NCBI GenBank assembly: GCA_002327445.1
Contig: DCWA01000009.1
Coordinates: forward strand, 1-64,000
Length of the DNA stretch: 64,000 nt
From: Desulfobacteraceae bacterium UBA2174
Lineage (GTDB): Bacteria; Desulfobacterota; Desulfobacteria; Desulfobacterales; UBA2174
Direction: 5' to 3'
The notes beneath the pieces are model-generated. The model searched no databases. It worked only from the letters and a program-made list of their open reading frames with translations, and was not told the origin of the DNA. The translations under genes and the position numbers were made by a program. Below are positions 1 to 8,525 of this stretch, in pieces (positions within the stretch are counted from its first letter, which is position 1; every line of letters begins with the position of its first letter).

Positions 1-197
1 TTGAGTCAAGGGGATACCCCCTTTAGGCCAATTTGAGAATTCGGCGCGAATTGAAGCATAAAACATGCCTCATCGAAACACCCTGAGAAACACCGCGCCA
101 GCATGGATCATCGAATCGGCGAAAGGGAGTGGCAAAAGGAAATTATCGCAAAATTGAGAAACAGGTTCGCAATTATGCGACAAAACCCCGAGGGGCG

Positions 198-1556
198 TCA
201 GACGCCAAGTTTCCTGCGCTGATAGCGGAGTGTGTGATGGTTCAGCCCCAGCAGGCGGGCAGCCTGGCTTTCGTTGCCGCCGGTGCGACGAAGGGCCTCG
301 TGGATGTAGAAACGTTCCATGGCGGCCAGGGTCGCCGGCAGATCCAGGCCTCGATCCGGCAAGGGAGTGAATCCTTCATCCGGGACAGCCGCCGGAGCCA
401 GGCCCAGCGCATCGACGTCGATGCGCTGGGCCTCAGCCAGCAGCACGGCCCGCTCGATGACATTGCGCAGCTCCCGCACATTGCCGGTCCAGGGGTGGTC
501 CTCCAGAGCCTGAACCGCCTCGGGGCTCAAGCTCCGGACCCGCTTGCCGAATTTCTGGTTGAAGACTTCGATGAAATGGCGGGTCAATGGCCGGATGTCA
601 CCCCGCCGGGCGTTCAAGGCCGGAATGGTCACCCGGACCACCCCGAGACGGAAGTAGAGATCGCGGCGAAAACGGCCGTCGGCCATGAGTGCATCGAGGT
701 CCTTGTTGGTGGCCGACACCACTCGGGTGCGGATCGTGTGACGCTGGGTGCCGCCGACGCGGTAGAACTCCCCGGTTTCCAGGAAACGGAGCAGCTTGGC
801 CTGGGCCGCGGCGTTCAAGTCCCCGATCTCGTCGAGAAACAGGGTGCCCTCCGCCGCAGCCTCGATCAATCCCGGCTTAACCTGGGCCGCCCCGCTGAAG
901 GCCCCTTTCTCGTAACCGAAGAGCTCGCTTTCGATCAGTTCGGTGGGAATCGCCGCACAGTTGACCGCCGTGAACGGTCCCTTGAAGTTGGGGCTTTGGT
1001 AGTGGATCGCACCGGCGATCAGCTCCTTGCCGGTGCCGGTTTCTCCCAGGATCAGGACCGGGGTGTCCGGACTCTCGGCGACGCGCCTTACAAACGCCAT
1101 CACCGCCTGGATGGTATCGCTCTCGCCGATGAAGCAGGGAATGTGCTCCTCGAGGTAGCGGGCCTGGAGGGCCCGTACCTCCCGGCGCAGGCGCACCGTG
1201 GCCAGGGCGTTGCCGATGGCCCGCGTCAGCGCGTCCATCTTCAGCGGCTTGGCGACGTAGTCCCATGCGCCCTGCTTGACGGCCGCCACCACGGTGGCGA
1301 CGTCCCGGTCGGCGGTGATCATCACCACCGGCAGATCCGCATCGTGCCGCCGGATCTGCGCCAGGGCCTCCAATCCGCCCATGCCAGGCAGCCCGATGTC
1401 CAGCAGCACCAGGTCCGGGGCCATCCGGCCCAGGGCGGCCAGAGCCGGTTCGGCGGCATCGAAGGCCATCACCCGGTAGGCATCCTCCAGGGCCGCAGCG
1501 ATACCCTCGCCGATCAGCGGTTCATCATCGATGACCAGAATCAGAGGCCGCCGCAT
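198..1556 (-). CDS. Sigma-54-dependent response regulator (NtrC family)
   Basis: Transcription activator of sigma-54 promoters and the response half of a two-component pair with the kinase gene just upstream. The 452-residue protein has a receiver domain (about 1-120, phosphoacceptor Asp53 in LLDIGLPG, Lys103), a AAA+ domain with Walker A GETGTGKE (171-178) and Walker B LFLDEIG (239-245), and a C-terminal Fis-type helix-turn-helix (NESQAARLLG). The sigma-54 contact loop reads GAFSGA (218-223) instead of the usual GAFTGA. The gene overlaps the kinase gene by 16 bp, so the two are probably translated together. Family assignment is firm; the regulated target is unknown and no sigma-54 promoter could be assigned to it here. 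Confidence 0.95.
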   Translation of the reverse strand: MRRPLILVIDDEPLIGEGIAAALEDAYRVMAFDAAEPALAALGRMAPDLVLLDIGLPGMGGLEALAQIRRHDADLPVVMITADRDVATVVAAVKQGAWDYVAKPLKMDALTRAIGNALATVRLRREVRALQARYLEEHIPCFIGESDTIQAVMAFVRRVAESPDTPVLILGETGTGKELIAGAIHYQSPNFKGPFTAVNCAAIPTELIESELFGYEKGAFSGAAQVKPGLIEAAAEGTLFLDEIGDLNAAAQAKLLRFLETGEFYRVGGTQRHTIRTRVVSATNKDLDALMADGRFRRDLYFRLGVVRVTIPALNARRGDIRPLTRHFIEVFNQKFGKRVRSLSPEAVQALEDHPWTGNVRELRNVIERAVLLAEAQRIDVDALGLAPAAVPDEGFTPLPDRGLDLPATLAAMERFYIHEALRRTGGNESQAARLLGLNHHTLRYQRRKLGV

Positions 1557-2683
1557 ACCGCGTTCCTGTCCGCCGCCGGCAGATCGATGACGAATCGGGC
1601 CCCACCACCGCGTCGGTGCCCCGCGGTCAGGAGACCTCCGTGGTCGGCGATGATCCGCCGGCTCAAATTCAGTCCGATGCCAGTGCTGTCGCCCTTGGTG
1701 GTGAAAAATGGATCGAAGATCACCTCACGTCGCCGGACCGGGATGCCCGGTCCATTGTCGGCCACCGCCACGCGAACCCGTTCCCCGGAAGCCCGGGAGG
1801 TGATGCGGATCTCCTTTTCAACCGGCTCGGCCTTCAACGCATCCACCGCATTGGTGATCAGGTTGAGGATCACTTCTTCGATCAACTGGGGATCCAGCCG
1901 GCAGACGGGCAAGTTGGAAGCGAGTCGCAGGTCGAGTCGGATGCCTTTTTTGCGCAGCGTGGCCATGGACAGGTCCACCGCCTCACGGATCGGTTTGTTG
2001 ACATCCCCGAGCACCAGTTGAGGACGGCCGGGACGGGCGAAATCCAGGACCCGTTTGACCACCGACTCGATCTTTTGGGAGGCCGAGCGCAACTGCTGGA
2101 GGATCTTTCGGGTCTTTTCGTCCACCGCGTCGTGCTGGACAAGGCGCATTTCCAGCGCATCCAGGTAAATGTTGATGCCCGAAAGGGGATTGCGGATCTC
2201 GTGGGCGATGCCGGCAGCCACCCGCCCCAGGCTGGTCATCTTGTCCTGGATTCGCAGCAGATGCTCCATCTGACGCATCCGGGTGATATCCATCATGTTG
2301 ACCAGCAATGCCTCGCGGCCCTGGTAGCGGATGGGACTGGTTCGGCAGTTGACCCACTTGAATCCGTCTCCGGAGGGGGCACCGCTGGAGGGAACGAATC
2401 GGAAGTCGATTTCGCTGCGGCCTGCTTCCCCCGTCAGGCACTGGCGGTGAAAGGCTTCGACCTTGGCCACGTCGTCCGGATGGATGTTGGCGTAATCAGC
2501 CAGCTTGCTCGACCGCGGCAGGGAACCGAGGAGGCGCTCCATTTCAGGATTCTGATAGACGACCCGGCCGTCCTGGACGATGGAAATGCCGGTGAGGGCG
2601 CCTTCCACCAGCGCGCGAAAACGGCGCTCGCTCTCGCGCAGGGCGTCTTCCTTCGATAGGCTTGGAGGCGCTGGTGAAATCAT
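1541..2683 (-). CDS. PAS-domain sensor histidine kinase
   Basis: Cytoplasmic sensor kinase that should phosphorylate the NtrC-type regulator encoded directly downstream. The 380-residue protein has a PAS domain (about 20-135), a HisKA dimerisation domain with the phospho-accepting His161 in GIAHEIRNPLSGI, and a HATPase domain with N box (NAVDAL), G1 box (DNGPGIP) and G2 region (TKGDSTGIGL). No transmembrane segment is evident, so the signal is probably intracellular and read by the PAS domain. The ligand cannot be told from sequence. It is the first gene of a two-gene minus-strand operon that ends near the left edge of the window. Confidence 0.93.
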   Translation of the reverse strand: MISPAPPSLSKEDALRESERRFRALVEGALTGISIVQDGRVVYQNPEMERLLGSLPRSSKLADYANIHPDDVAKVEAFHRQCLTGEAGRSEIDFRFVPSSGAPSGDGFKWVNCRTSPIRYQGREALLVNMMDITRMRQMEHLLRIQDKMTSLGRVAAGIAHEIRNPLSGINIYLDALEMRLVQHDAVDEKTRKILQQLRSASQKIESVVKRVLDFARPGRPQLVLGDVNKPIREAVDLSMATLRKKGIRLDLRLASNLPVCRLDPQLIEEVILNLITNAVDALKAEPVEKEIRITSRASGERVRVAVADNGPGIPVRRREVIFDPFFTTKGDSTGIGLNLSRRIIADHGGLLTAGHRRGGGARFVIDLPAADRNAVCGGL

Positions 2684-2926
2684 GTGATCAACCCGCCTTC
2701 CATCGTCCGGCCGATCCGAGTTCGGCCTATCTGTCGGCGCAATGATGATTCCGCCTTGAACATCGATGATATAGACACGGGTCGTCCCCTTGACAAGCCC
2801 TAAAGCGCGCCAGAATCCGCTTCTTCCGGCAAAAGAGCTTTACACCACGCGGATGCGATATATTTTGGTCGCGTATCGAGGGTTTTTTGGACGAATGGGC
2901 ACAAGGAGAGTGATTTCGACAAACCG

Positions 2927-4012
2927 ATGAACCGAAGACGATTCTTGCAAGGCGTGGCGGCGGCGACGCAGGGGGCGATGCTTACCACCTTCGGCGATGC
3001 GCCTGCTCTCGCGGCACCGGCGCCGGAAACTTGCGGCCGCCTGCCCCAAGGCTTGAGCCTGCGCGACGTGGCCCGGAAAAACCTCCACCACGCCGGCGAC
3101 CGTTTTGCAAACCCGTTCTGCCCGGATGGCTACCGCCGGCCCCTGGACCTGCTGCGTTGGAAGCTGTTTTCCAAGAATCGCTACAAGCACCTCTATCCCA
3201 ACGAGGGCGACCGGCCGGTGGACATCGATTGGCCGGCGGTAATGGGCCGCGATGGCCTGTCGGTGACCTTCATCAATCATGCCAGCGTGCTGATCCGCGA
3301 TCCGGCGGGCAGCTTCCTCGTGGATCCGATTTTTTTCGGGCTGCTCCCCTTCATCCACGATTTTTCGCCCATCGCCTTCGATGTGGCCGCCATGCCCCGC
3401 CCCGACGCCGTCCTCATCACCCACGGCCACTACGACCACCTGGACAAGTCGAGCCTTCAGGCCCTGGGGCCGCGTCAAAGCGTGATCGCGCCGCCGGGCT
3501 ACGGTCCGATCTTCGGTGAAATCGGCCTGGAAAAACAAACGGTTCTGGACTGGTTCGACACCGCGGCGGTGGGAGACTGGCGGGTCACTCTCGTCCCGGC
3601 CCATCACTGGACCATGCGCAACCCCTTCATCGGCCCCAACACGGCCCTCTGGGGCGGATTCCTTCTGCACTCCGCCGCCGGCCGCACCATCTATCTCAGC
3701 GGAGATACGGGGTACTTCGACGGTTTTGCCGACATCGGCCGGGAAGCGGACATCGATTTGGCCATCGTCAACCTGGGGGCCTACGCCCCGCGCTGGTTCA
3801 TGGCCCGCAGCCACATGGATCCGGCCCGGGCGGTGCAAGCCTTCCAGGCGTTGGGCGCCAAACGCCTCATGGCAGTGCACTGGGGCGCCTTCCGCCTCGG
3901 CGACGAACCGGTCTACCTGCCCCCGCTGGAACTGGCCCGGGAAATGGCCAAGGCCGGCCTGTCCGATCGCCTCGTGCACCTGGAACCCGGCCAGACCATT
4001 TTTCTCGGCTGA
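2927..4012 (+). CDS. MBL-fold metallo-hydrolase, Tat-exported (UlaG/NAPE-PLD-like)
   Basis: Predicted exported zinc hydrolase of the metallo-beta-lactamase fold. The 361-residue protein opens with a twin-arginine signal (NRRRFLQGVAAA) followed by an Ala-rich stretch to about residue 30, so it is probably folded before export to the periplasm. The metal site HGHYDH lies at 166-171, with a further ligand in LSGDTGYFD and a late histidine in VHWGAF. Overall it resembles the UlaG / N-acyl-phosphatidylethanolamine phospholipase D group, but the substrate is not readable. It is a single gene, divergent from the kinase and convergent with the RNase HI gene. Confidence 0.88.
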   Translation: MNRRRFLQGVAAATQGAMLTTFGDAPALAAPAPETCGRLPQGLSLRDVARKNLHHAGDRFANPFCPDGYRRPLDLLRWKLFSKNRYKHLYPNEGDRPVDIDWPAVMGRDGLSVTFINHASVLIRDPAGSFLVDPIFFGLLPFIHDFSPIAFDVAAMPRPDAVLITHGHYDHLDKSSLQALGPRQSVIAPPGYGPIFGEIGLEKQTVLDWFDTAAVGDWRVTLVPAHHWTMRNPFIGPNTALWGGFLLHSAAGRTIYLSGDTGYFDGFADIGREADIDLAIVNLGAYAPRWFMARSHMDPARAVQAFQALGAKRLMAVHWGAFRLGDEPVYLPPLELAREMAKAGLSDRLVHLEPGQTIFLG

Positions 4013-4058
4013 CACCGGGCCCCCGGGGTCCCCCCCTCAGCGGCGACCCAACCCTGCT

Positions 4059-4808
4059 TCAAGGTGCAGGGGAAAGACACCCCTTGTCCTCGTAGCCCTT
4101 GTCCGGAGGCAGGCCCGACCGGGCCGACATGGCCCTCACCAACTGGTCGCAGCGCTCGTTGTACGCGACCCCGGCATGCCCCGGCACCCAGACGAAGTGC
4201 ACGTCGTGAACCTCGCACAACGCCAGCAGATCCGCCCACAGATCCGCATTGACGGCCGGTTCCCGGCCGTTGCGCATCCAGCCGCGGTCCCGCCAGCGGC
4301 GTGCCCAGCCCTTGACGATGCCGTCCACCAGGTAGCGCGAATCGGTGTGAAGCCGCACCACGCCCGGTTCCTTGAAATGGCGCAGGGCCATGATGGCCGC
4401 CGTCAGTTCCATGCGGTTGTTGGTGGTGTGGCGACAGCCGCCGGAGATCTCGGTGGGTGGATCGGCATCCAGGATCACCGCCGCCCAGCCGCCGGGCCCC
4501 GGATTCCCCAGGGCGCCACCGTCGGTGTAGACCTCGATGAGCGATCGGTCTTCCGTCAATGGATGCCACCCAGGCCTGGCAGTCCCGCGCGAACGGGGCA
4601 TTGGAGGGGGTGCGGCGGTCTCGACGCGGCCGCTTCCGCCACCGTTTTTCAGAAACGCTTCGGCCTCGGAACGGGAGGCAAACCCCTTGTAGCGCGCATT
4701 TTGAAAACCGATCACCTGAACCTGGGCACCCGCGGGACCGAACCATTCGGTGTAAATTCCCGGCTGCCGGCCCCGCACCACGGCATAGAACTTCCTCGGA
4801 CGGGTCAT
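4059..4808 (-). CDS. rnhA: Ribonuclease HI with N-terminal viroplasmin-type domain
   Basis: Cleaves the RNA strand of RNA-DNA hybrids (primer and R-loop removal). The chosen ATG at 4808 gives 249 residues starting MTRPRKFYAVVRG; upstream codons in frame look non-coding. Residues 5-50 match the RNase H1 N-terminal hybrid-binding (caulimovirus viroplasmin) domain (FYAVVRG...GIYTEW...KGFASRSEAEAF). The catalytic domain carries the acidic residues in YTDGGALGNPG, TNNRMELTAA and TDSRYLVDG and a late Asp in GVAYNERCDQL. The start overlaps the stop of the upstream transporter gene by 4 bp, suggesting coupling without obvious functional link. Confidence 0.93.
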   Translation of the reverse strand: MTRPRKFYAVVRGRQPGIYTEWFGPAGAQVQVIGFQNARYKGFASRSEAEAFLKNGGGSGRVETAAPPPMPRSRGTARPGWHPLTEDRSLIEVYTDGGALGNPGPGGWAAVILDADPPTEISGGCRHTTNNRMELTAAIMALRHFKEPGVVRLHTDSRYLVDGIVKGWARRWRDRGWMRNGREPAVNADLWADLLALCEVHDVHFVWVPGHAGVAYNERCDQLVRAMSARSGLPPDKGYEDKGCLSPAP

Positions 4809-5836
4809 TGGCCGTCTCCTGGCCCGCCTGCCGGAGGAGAATCGCGGCGGCGGGAGGCCGCCGATCCAATCAGGAGGGCGCGGGTCCACGGCGCCGGCGC
4901 CCGGCCGGGGCCACGGCGATGGCCGCAGGGCTCGCGCAGGCAATCGGCGCAATTGACTTCCCGGCACGGGTCCATGTGAATCACCACGCTGGCCGCGTTG
5001 TCGAAAAAGGCCATCAACAAATCCTCCAGTTGCTTGGCTTCATCATGGGCCGCTTCGAGAATCAGGTCCCGCGGCAGAATAAGATGCAGGCTGAGGTAGG
5101 TCATTCGACCGGCCTGGCGGCAGCGCAGCTCGTGGATGTCGATCCAGTAGGGGCGGCGGTGGGCGTTGATGTGGGCGGCCAGGCGGTCGATGAGGGCCGG
5201 ATCGGTGCGATCCATCAGACCGAAGACCGCCTCGCGCACCAGCCGACCGCCGGTGACCAGGATATGCAGGCCCACCAGGCAGGCGACCAGCCCGTCGAGC
5301 CAGAAGCGCCCGGTCAGTTGCACCATTCCCAGGCCGGCCATCACGCCCACCGAGGTGTAGACGTCGGTGAGCACATGGCGGCCGTCGGCCACCAGGGTGA
5401 GCGAGCGGGTGCGCCGACCGATGCGCAGCAGCAAATACCCCAGCAGCCCGTTGACCAGTGCCGCGGCGCCCAGCAGCCACAAGCCGGCGTCCAGATGCGG
5501 CATCGGCCGGGGATGAAGGATGCGTCGGCCGCCGGTGTAGAAAATTCCCATGGCGGCCAGGACGATGAGGGCGCCCTCGAAGCCGGCCGAAAAGTACTCG
5601 ATCTTGCCATGGCCGTAAGGGTGCGCCTCGTCCGGCGGGCGCTCGGCGATCCATACGCTCATCAGGGCGAAGCCGCCGGCGATGACGTTGATGATCGACT
5701 CGAGCGCGTCGGACAAAATGGCCGATGACCCGGTGAGGAACCAGGCCTGGAACTTCACGGCCATCAACGCCATCGCGACAGTCAGCGACAGGGCGCCGGC
5801 GGCCAAACGGGTGCGTTGCAAAGGATTCGATACCAT
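4805..5836 (-). CDS. Cation diffusion facilitator (CDF) family transporter
   Basis: Inner-membrane divalent metal/proton antiporter of the FieF/ZitB class that exports metals such as zinc, iron, manganese or cobalt. The 343-residue protein has about six membrane segments, the TM2 metal site SDALES, the HPYGHGKIE motif after TM3, and a C-terminal cytoplasmic metal-binding domain (about 210-290). After that domain comes a basic tail containing several cysteines (CREVNCADC and a later C), beyond the usual family length; it may bind metal or be disordered. It is co-oriented and overlaps rnhA by 4 bp. The metal specificity is not determined by what can be seen. Confidence 0.9.
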   Translation of the reverse strand: MVSNPLQRTRLAAGALSLTVAMALMAVKFQAWFLTGSSAILSDALESIINVIAGGFALMSVWIAERPPDEAHPYGHGKIEYFSAGFEGALIVLAAMGIFYTGGRRILHPRPMPHLDAGLWLLGAAALVNGLLGYLLLRIGRRTRSLTLVADGRHVLTDVYTSVGVMAGLGMVQLTGRFWLDGLVACLVGLHILVTGGRLVREAVFGLMDRTDPALIDRLAAHINAHRRPYWIDIHELRCRQAGRMTYLSLHLILPRDLILEAAHDEAKQLEDLLMAFFDNAASVVIHMDPCREVNCADCLREPCGHRRGPGRAPAPWTRALLIGSAASRRRDSPPAGGPGDGQ

Positions 5837-6017
5837 GGGGTGCCTGAAATCGTGAAACGGCGATGATCTGGCCGGGTTGTAATGGATGGCGGAACGGTTG
5901 TCGAGGGTTTTCCGGCCGTTTCATCCTCCCGCCTTTTCGTTCAGTATTCCGTGGCGATCTTCAGGCTTGACATCCGTTCCGGGGAAATGATAGTTTGATT
6001 TTCATTCATTTCCTGTA

Positions 6018-6035
6018 TTGTAATAAATGTTACAA
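6018..6035. promoter_or_regulatory. Palindromic operator-like site TTGTAA-N6-TTACAA
   Basis: A perfect 6+6 inverted repeat (TTGTAATAAATGTTACAA) ends 2 bp before the start codon of the RpiR-type regulator. SIS-domain RpiR regulators commonly bind AT-rich palindromes, so autoregulation is a reasonable inference. No Shine-Dalgarno sequence is visible for the regulator, which fits either a leaderless message or very weak translation. Confidence 0.5.
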
Positions 6036-6037
6036 CC

Positions 6038-6889
6038 ATGCCCTACGAAAAACTCCTCAGTAATAAAGCCGGGTCCCTGACCCCTTCCCAGCGAAAGCTG
6101 CTCGACTTCATCCTCGCCAACGACGAAGAGGCCGTTTTCCTGAACATCAACGCCTTGGCCCAACGGGTGCAAGTGAGCGTGGCCACGGTCGTACGACTTT
6201 CCAAGGCATTGGGCTTCAAAGGCTTTATCCAATTTCAGATGGAACTGCGCAACCTGTTCAAGGAAAAGCGAACCACGATTTCGCGCCTCGAGAAGACCAC
6301 TTTTGCCAGCGACGGGCAAAGCCGGATCTTGCTGGAGGTGATGCGGCGCGACTTGGACAACATCAACGAGACCATGAACCAGGTTGACCCAGAGACGTTT
6401 TGCAGGTTCGTGGAAGCGCTCAACGCGGCCGAGCAAATCGTCATCGTCGGGCTGCGCAGCGCGCACAGCCTATCAGTCTTCATGGGGGTGGCCCTCGAGT
6501 TTCTCCAGCGCGAGGTCTGGATCGTGCAGCCGGGGATCGGCAACATGTGGGACCGGATGTTTCGTCTGAAAGACAGTGCGGCGGTGGTGGGCATCGGTTT
6601 TCCGCGCTACACCCGCCAAACGGTGGAAGTCCTCCAGTTCGCCAAGGGTCGGCAAATCCAGACCCTGGCCATCACCGACAGCCTAGTTTCCCCCCTGGCC
6701 CGCAACGCCGACCTAGTCCTCACGGCCCGCTGCCGGATGGATTCCTTCATCGAGTCCTTTGTCGCTCCTTTGAGCCTGATCAACGCTATCGTCACCGCCC
6801 TGGGCGTGTCGCACAGGGACGCCTCCCTGGACGCACTCCAACCACTGGAAAAACTCTGGAAGGAGCGCGGTATCTACTTCGACGAGTGA
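6038..6889 (+). CDS. MurR/RpiR family transcriptional regulator
   Basis: DNA-binding regulator that senses a phosphorylated or small-molecule ligand. The 283-residue protein has an N-terminal HTH_6 domain (SLTPSQRKLLDFIL, then helix-turn-helix NALAQRVQVSVATVVRLSKALG around 37-60) and a C-terminal SIS domain (from about 120, IVIVGLRSAHSLS). The start was chosen because SLTPSQRK normally lies 10-15 residues from the N terminus in this family. It sits upstream of the TAXI-TRAP transporter and catabolic genes on the same strand and probably controls them. Its start is overlapped by a palindrome that may be its own operator. Confidence 0.93.
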   Translation: MPYEKLLSNKAGSLTPSQRKLLDFILANDEEAVFLNINALAQRVQVSVATVVRLSKALGFKGFIQFQMELRNLFKEKRTTISRLEKTTFASDGQSRILLEVMRRDLDNINETMNQVDPETFCRFVEALNAAEQIVIVGLRSAHSLSVFMGVALEFLQREVWIVQPGIGNMWDRMFRLKDSAAVVGIGFPRYTRQTVEVLQFAKGRQIQTLAITDSLVSPLARNADLVLTARCRMDSFIESFVAPLSLINAIVTALGVSHRDASLDALQPLEKLWKERGIYFDE

Positions 6890-6917
6890 AATCCCCGCCG
6901 AGAAGGCGGTTTCCGCA

Positions 6918-6938
6918 AAAGGAGGTGATCGACCCGCA
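6918..6938 (+). other. Extended complement to the 16S rRNA 3' end
   Basis: AAAGGAGGTGATC is an exact 13-base complement of the conserved 16S rRNA 3' terminus. Counting the next eight bases, 19 of 21 positions match the reverse complement of the usual bacterial 16S end. No convincing start codon lies at a normal distance: the GTG inside it is part of the motif, and the transporter gene has its own GAGGAGG further on. It may be a standby ribosome site or chance. Confidence 0.4.
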
Positions 6939-6999
6939 ACAATTTTTCCTTCAGGCGGTTTTCTTCAACCGAACATCGACCTACGAGGAGGGTATGGAG

Positions 7000-7962
7000 A
7001 TGAAACAGTGGACCATCACGACGATCGCCGCGACCCTTTGCCTGTGCCTGGTGCTTTCCGCCAATGCCGACCAGCGCACCTTTTTGACCTTGGCCAGCGG
7101 CAGCCCGGGCGGGGTTTACTACCCCCTGGGCGGAGGCATGGCAGTGGCCATTGAAAAAACCGTCCCCGAGCTGCGTTGCGCCGCAGAATCCACCGGCGCC
7201 TCGGTGGAAAACTGCCGCTTGGTGGGCAGCGGCAACTCTGACATGGGCATGGTGATGGGCTCGGTGGCCCATAAGGCCGCCAACGGGCAGGACCCGTTTG
7301 AAAAAGAGTACCCAATCGTCTCCCTGTTCCAGATGTATCCGGCCCCGGAGCACATCGTGACCACGGTACAGAGCGGGATCAAATCGGTGGGCGACCTGAA
7401 GGGCAAGAAGGTCTCCATCGATGTGCCCGGCAGCGGGTGTGCCACCATGGCCACCGCGATTCTTGAAGAGGTCGGGTTCGATCTGAAAAAAGACATCACC
7501 ATCGCCAATCTCTCCCAATCCGAATCGGTTCAGGCTCTCAAGGACGGAGTCGTGGATGCGGTGTTCTTCAACTTCGCCTACCCGGGCTCGGCGGTGATGG
7601 ACCTGGCCGCCACTCGTGACATCGTGCTGGTGCCTATCGACAAGCCCCTGGCCGACCGCATCGTCAAGAAATACCCCTATTACGTCCAGATCACCATTCC
7701 CGGCAAGACGTACAACGACGTGGACGCCGACGTGCTGTGCCTCGGCGATTCCAACCTCCTCATCGCCAGCCAAAACATGAAGGAAGACGTGGCCTACAAG
7801 GCGGTCAAGGCCATTCTCGGCAACGTCAAGGAAGGCCAGTACGCCCTGGTGAACATCCACCCCATCGCTGCCCAACTCACTGCGGCCAATGCTATCAACA
7901 GTCCGCTGCCGCTTCACCCCGGCGCGCTGAAGTATTTCAAGGAAATCGGAGCGCTGAAGTAA
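7000..7962 (+). CDS. TAXI family TRAP transporter solute-binding protein
   Basis: Periplasmic ligand-binding subunit that feeds the fused TRAP permease two genes downstream. The 320-residue protein starts MKQWTITTIAATLCLC with a signal peptide cleaved around SANA. The mature part carries the TAXI hallmark TLASGSPGGVYYPLGGG, and GVVDAVFFNFAYPGSAV in the second lobe. Start choice: ATG 7000 is 8 bp from GAGGAGG (6985-6991), whereas the ATG at 6994 is too close to it. TAXI proteins bind carboxylates such as glutamate or other organic acids; the ligand here is unknown, but the neighbouring aminotransferase suggests an amino compound. Confidence 0.92.
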   Translation: MKQWTITTIAATLCLCLVLSANADQRTFLTLASGSPGGVYYPLGGGMAVAIEKTVPELRCAAESTGASVENCRLVGSGNSDMGMVMGSVAHKAANGQDPFEKEYPIVSLFQMYPAPEHIVTTVQSGIKSVGDLKGKKVSIDVPGSGCATMATAILEEVGFDLKKDITIANLSQSESVQALKDGVVDAVFFNFAYPGSAVMDLAATRDIVLVPIDKPLADRIVKKYPYYVQITIPGKTYNDVDADVLCLGDSNLLIASQNMKEDVAYKAVKAILGNVKEGQYALVNIHPIAAQLTAANAINSPLPLHPGALKYFKEIGALK

Positions 7963-8033
7963 ACACCGGCCACCACGGGCGGCCCTCATTGGCACCCTGT
8001 GGCAAAAGCCGGCCTCGTTTTCGGGAGCACGTT

Positions 8034-8525
8034 TTGCCCGCAACCGGTCGTATTTCGTTTTTCGCCGCAGGCATCCTCGCGCTTTTGGCAACGGCCGTGA
8101 TGGCCTCCGACGGCCCAGTCGACTGGCGCCTGGAAGTGGTGCGCCGGTCCGACGGCCTGGTTTTGTGGGACCATCCGGTGCGGGTTGGAGCGTGTTTCAC
8201 CCTCGATTACGTCCATTCTTCGGACCACACCCCGGTTCACGATCTCTTTGCCGTCGGCGCCGGGGGGGAGCTGGTGTTGATCGAAGAACGCTTCGACTGG
8301 TACGGGTCCGGGCTGGAATTTCACCCCACAGCGGAAATCCGTTTCTGCGAGGAGGGAACCCGGGTTCGCCTCAATCGCTCGTTTTCATTCCTGGCCCTGA
8401 GGGTCGGCCAAGTGGCCGGCCAGGTGTTGACGGTTCACCAGACGCGACTGCCGCTGCTGAAGGTCGCCAAACCGATGGAGTCCGTATGCCTCCGCATCGC
8501 CCGTCCGACGGATCGCAACCGATAG
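8034..8525 (+). CDS. DUF1850 domain-containing protein
   Basis: Small exported protein of a family that accompanies TAXI-type TRAP transporters. A TTG start at 8034, 6 bp after GGGAG, gives 163 residues with an N-terminal signal segment (ISFFAAGILALLATAVMA). Conserved features include YVHSSDHTPVHD and EERFDWYGSGLEF. The 3' end overlaps the permease gene by 40 bp, indicating co-translation. The family has no established biochemical role. It may assist substrate capture or permease assembly, which is inferred only from its constant neighbourhood. Confidence 0.8.
   Translation: MPATGRISFFAAGILALLATAVMASDGPVDWRLEVVRRSDGLVLWDHPVRVGACFTLDYVHSSDHTPVHDLFAVGAGGELVLIEERFDWYGSGLEFHPTAEIRFCEEGTRVRLNRSFSFLALRVGQVAGQVLTVHQTRLPLLKVAKPMESVCLRIARPTDRNR

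Noticed and set aside
129..2021. Long plus-strand open frame across the regulator/kinase genes
   Set aside because: It is antisense to two clear genes with full domain motifs and contains no recognisable motif; a GC-rich shadow frame.
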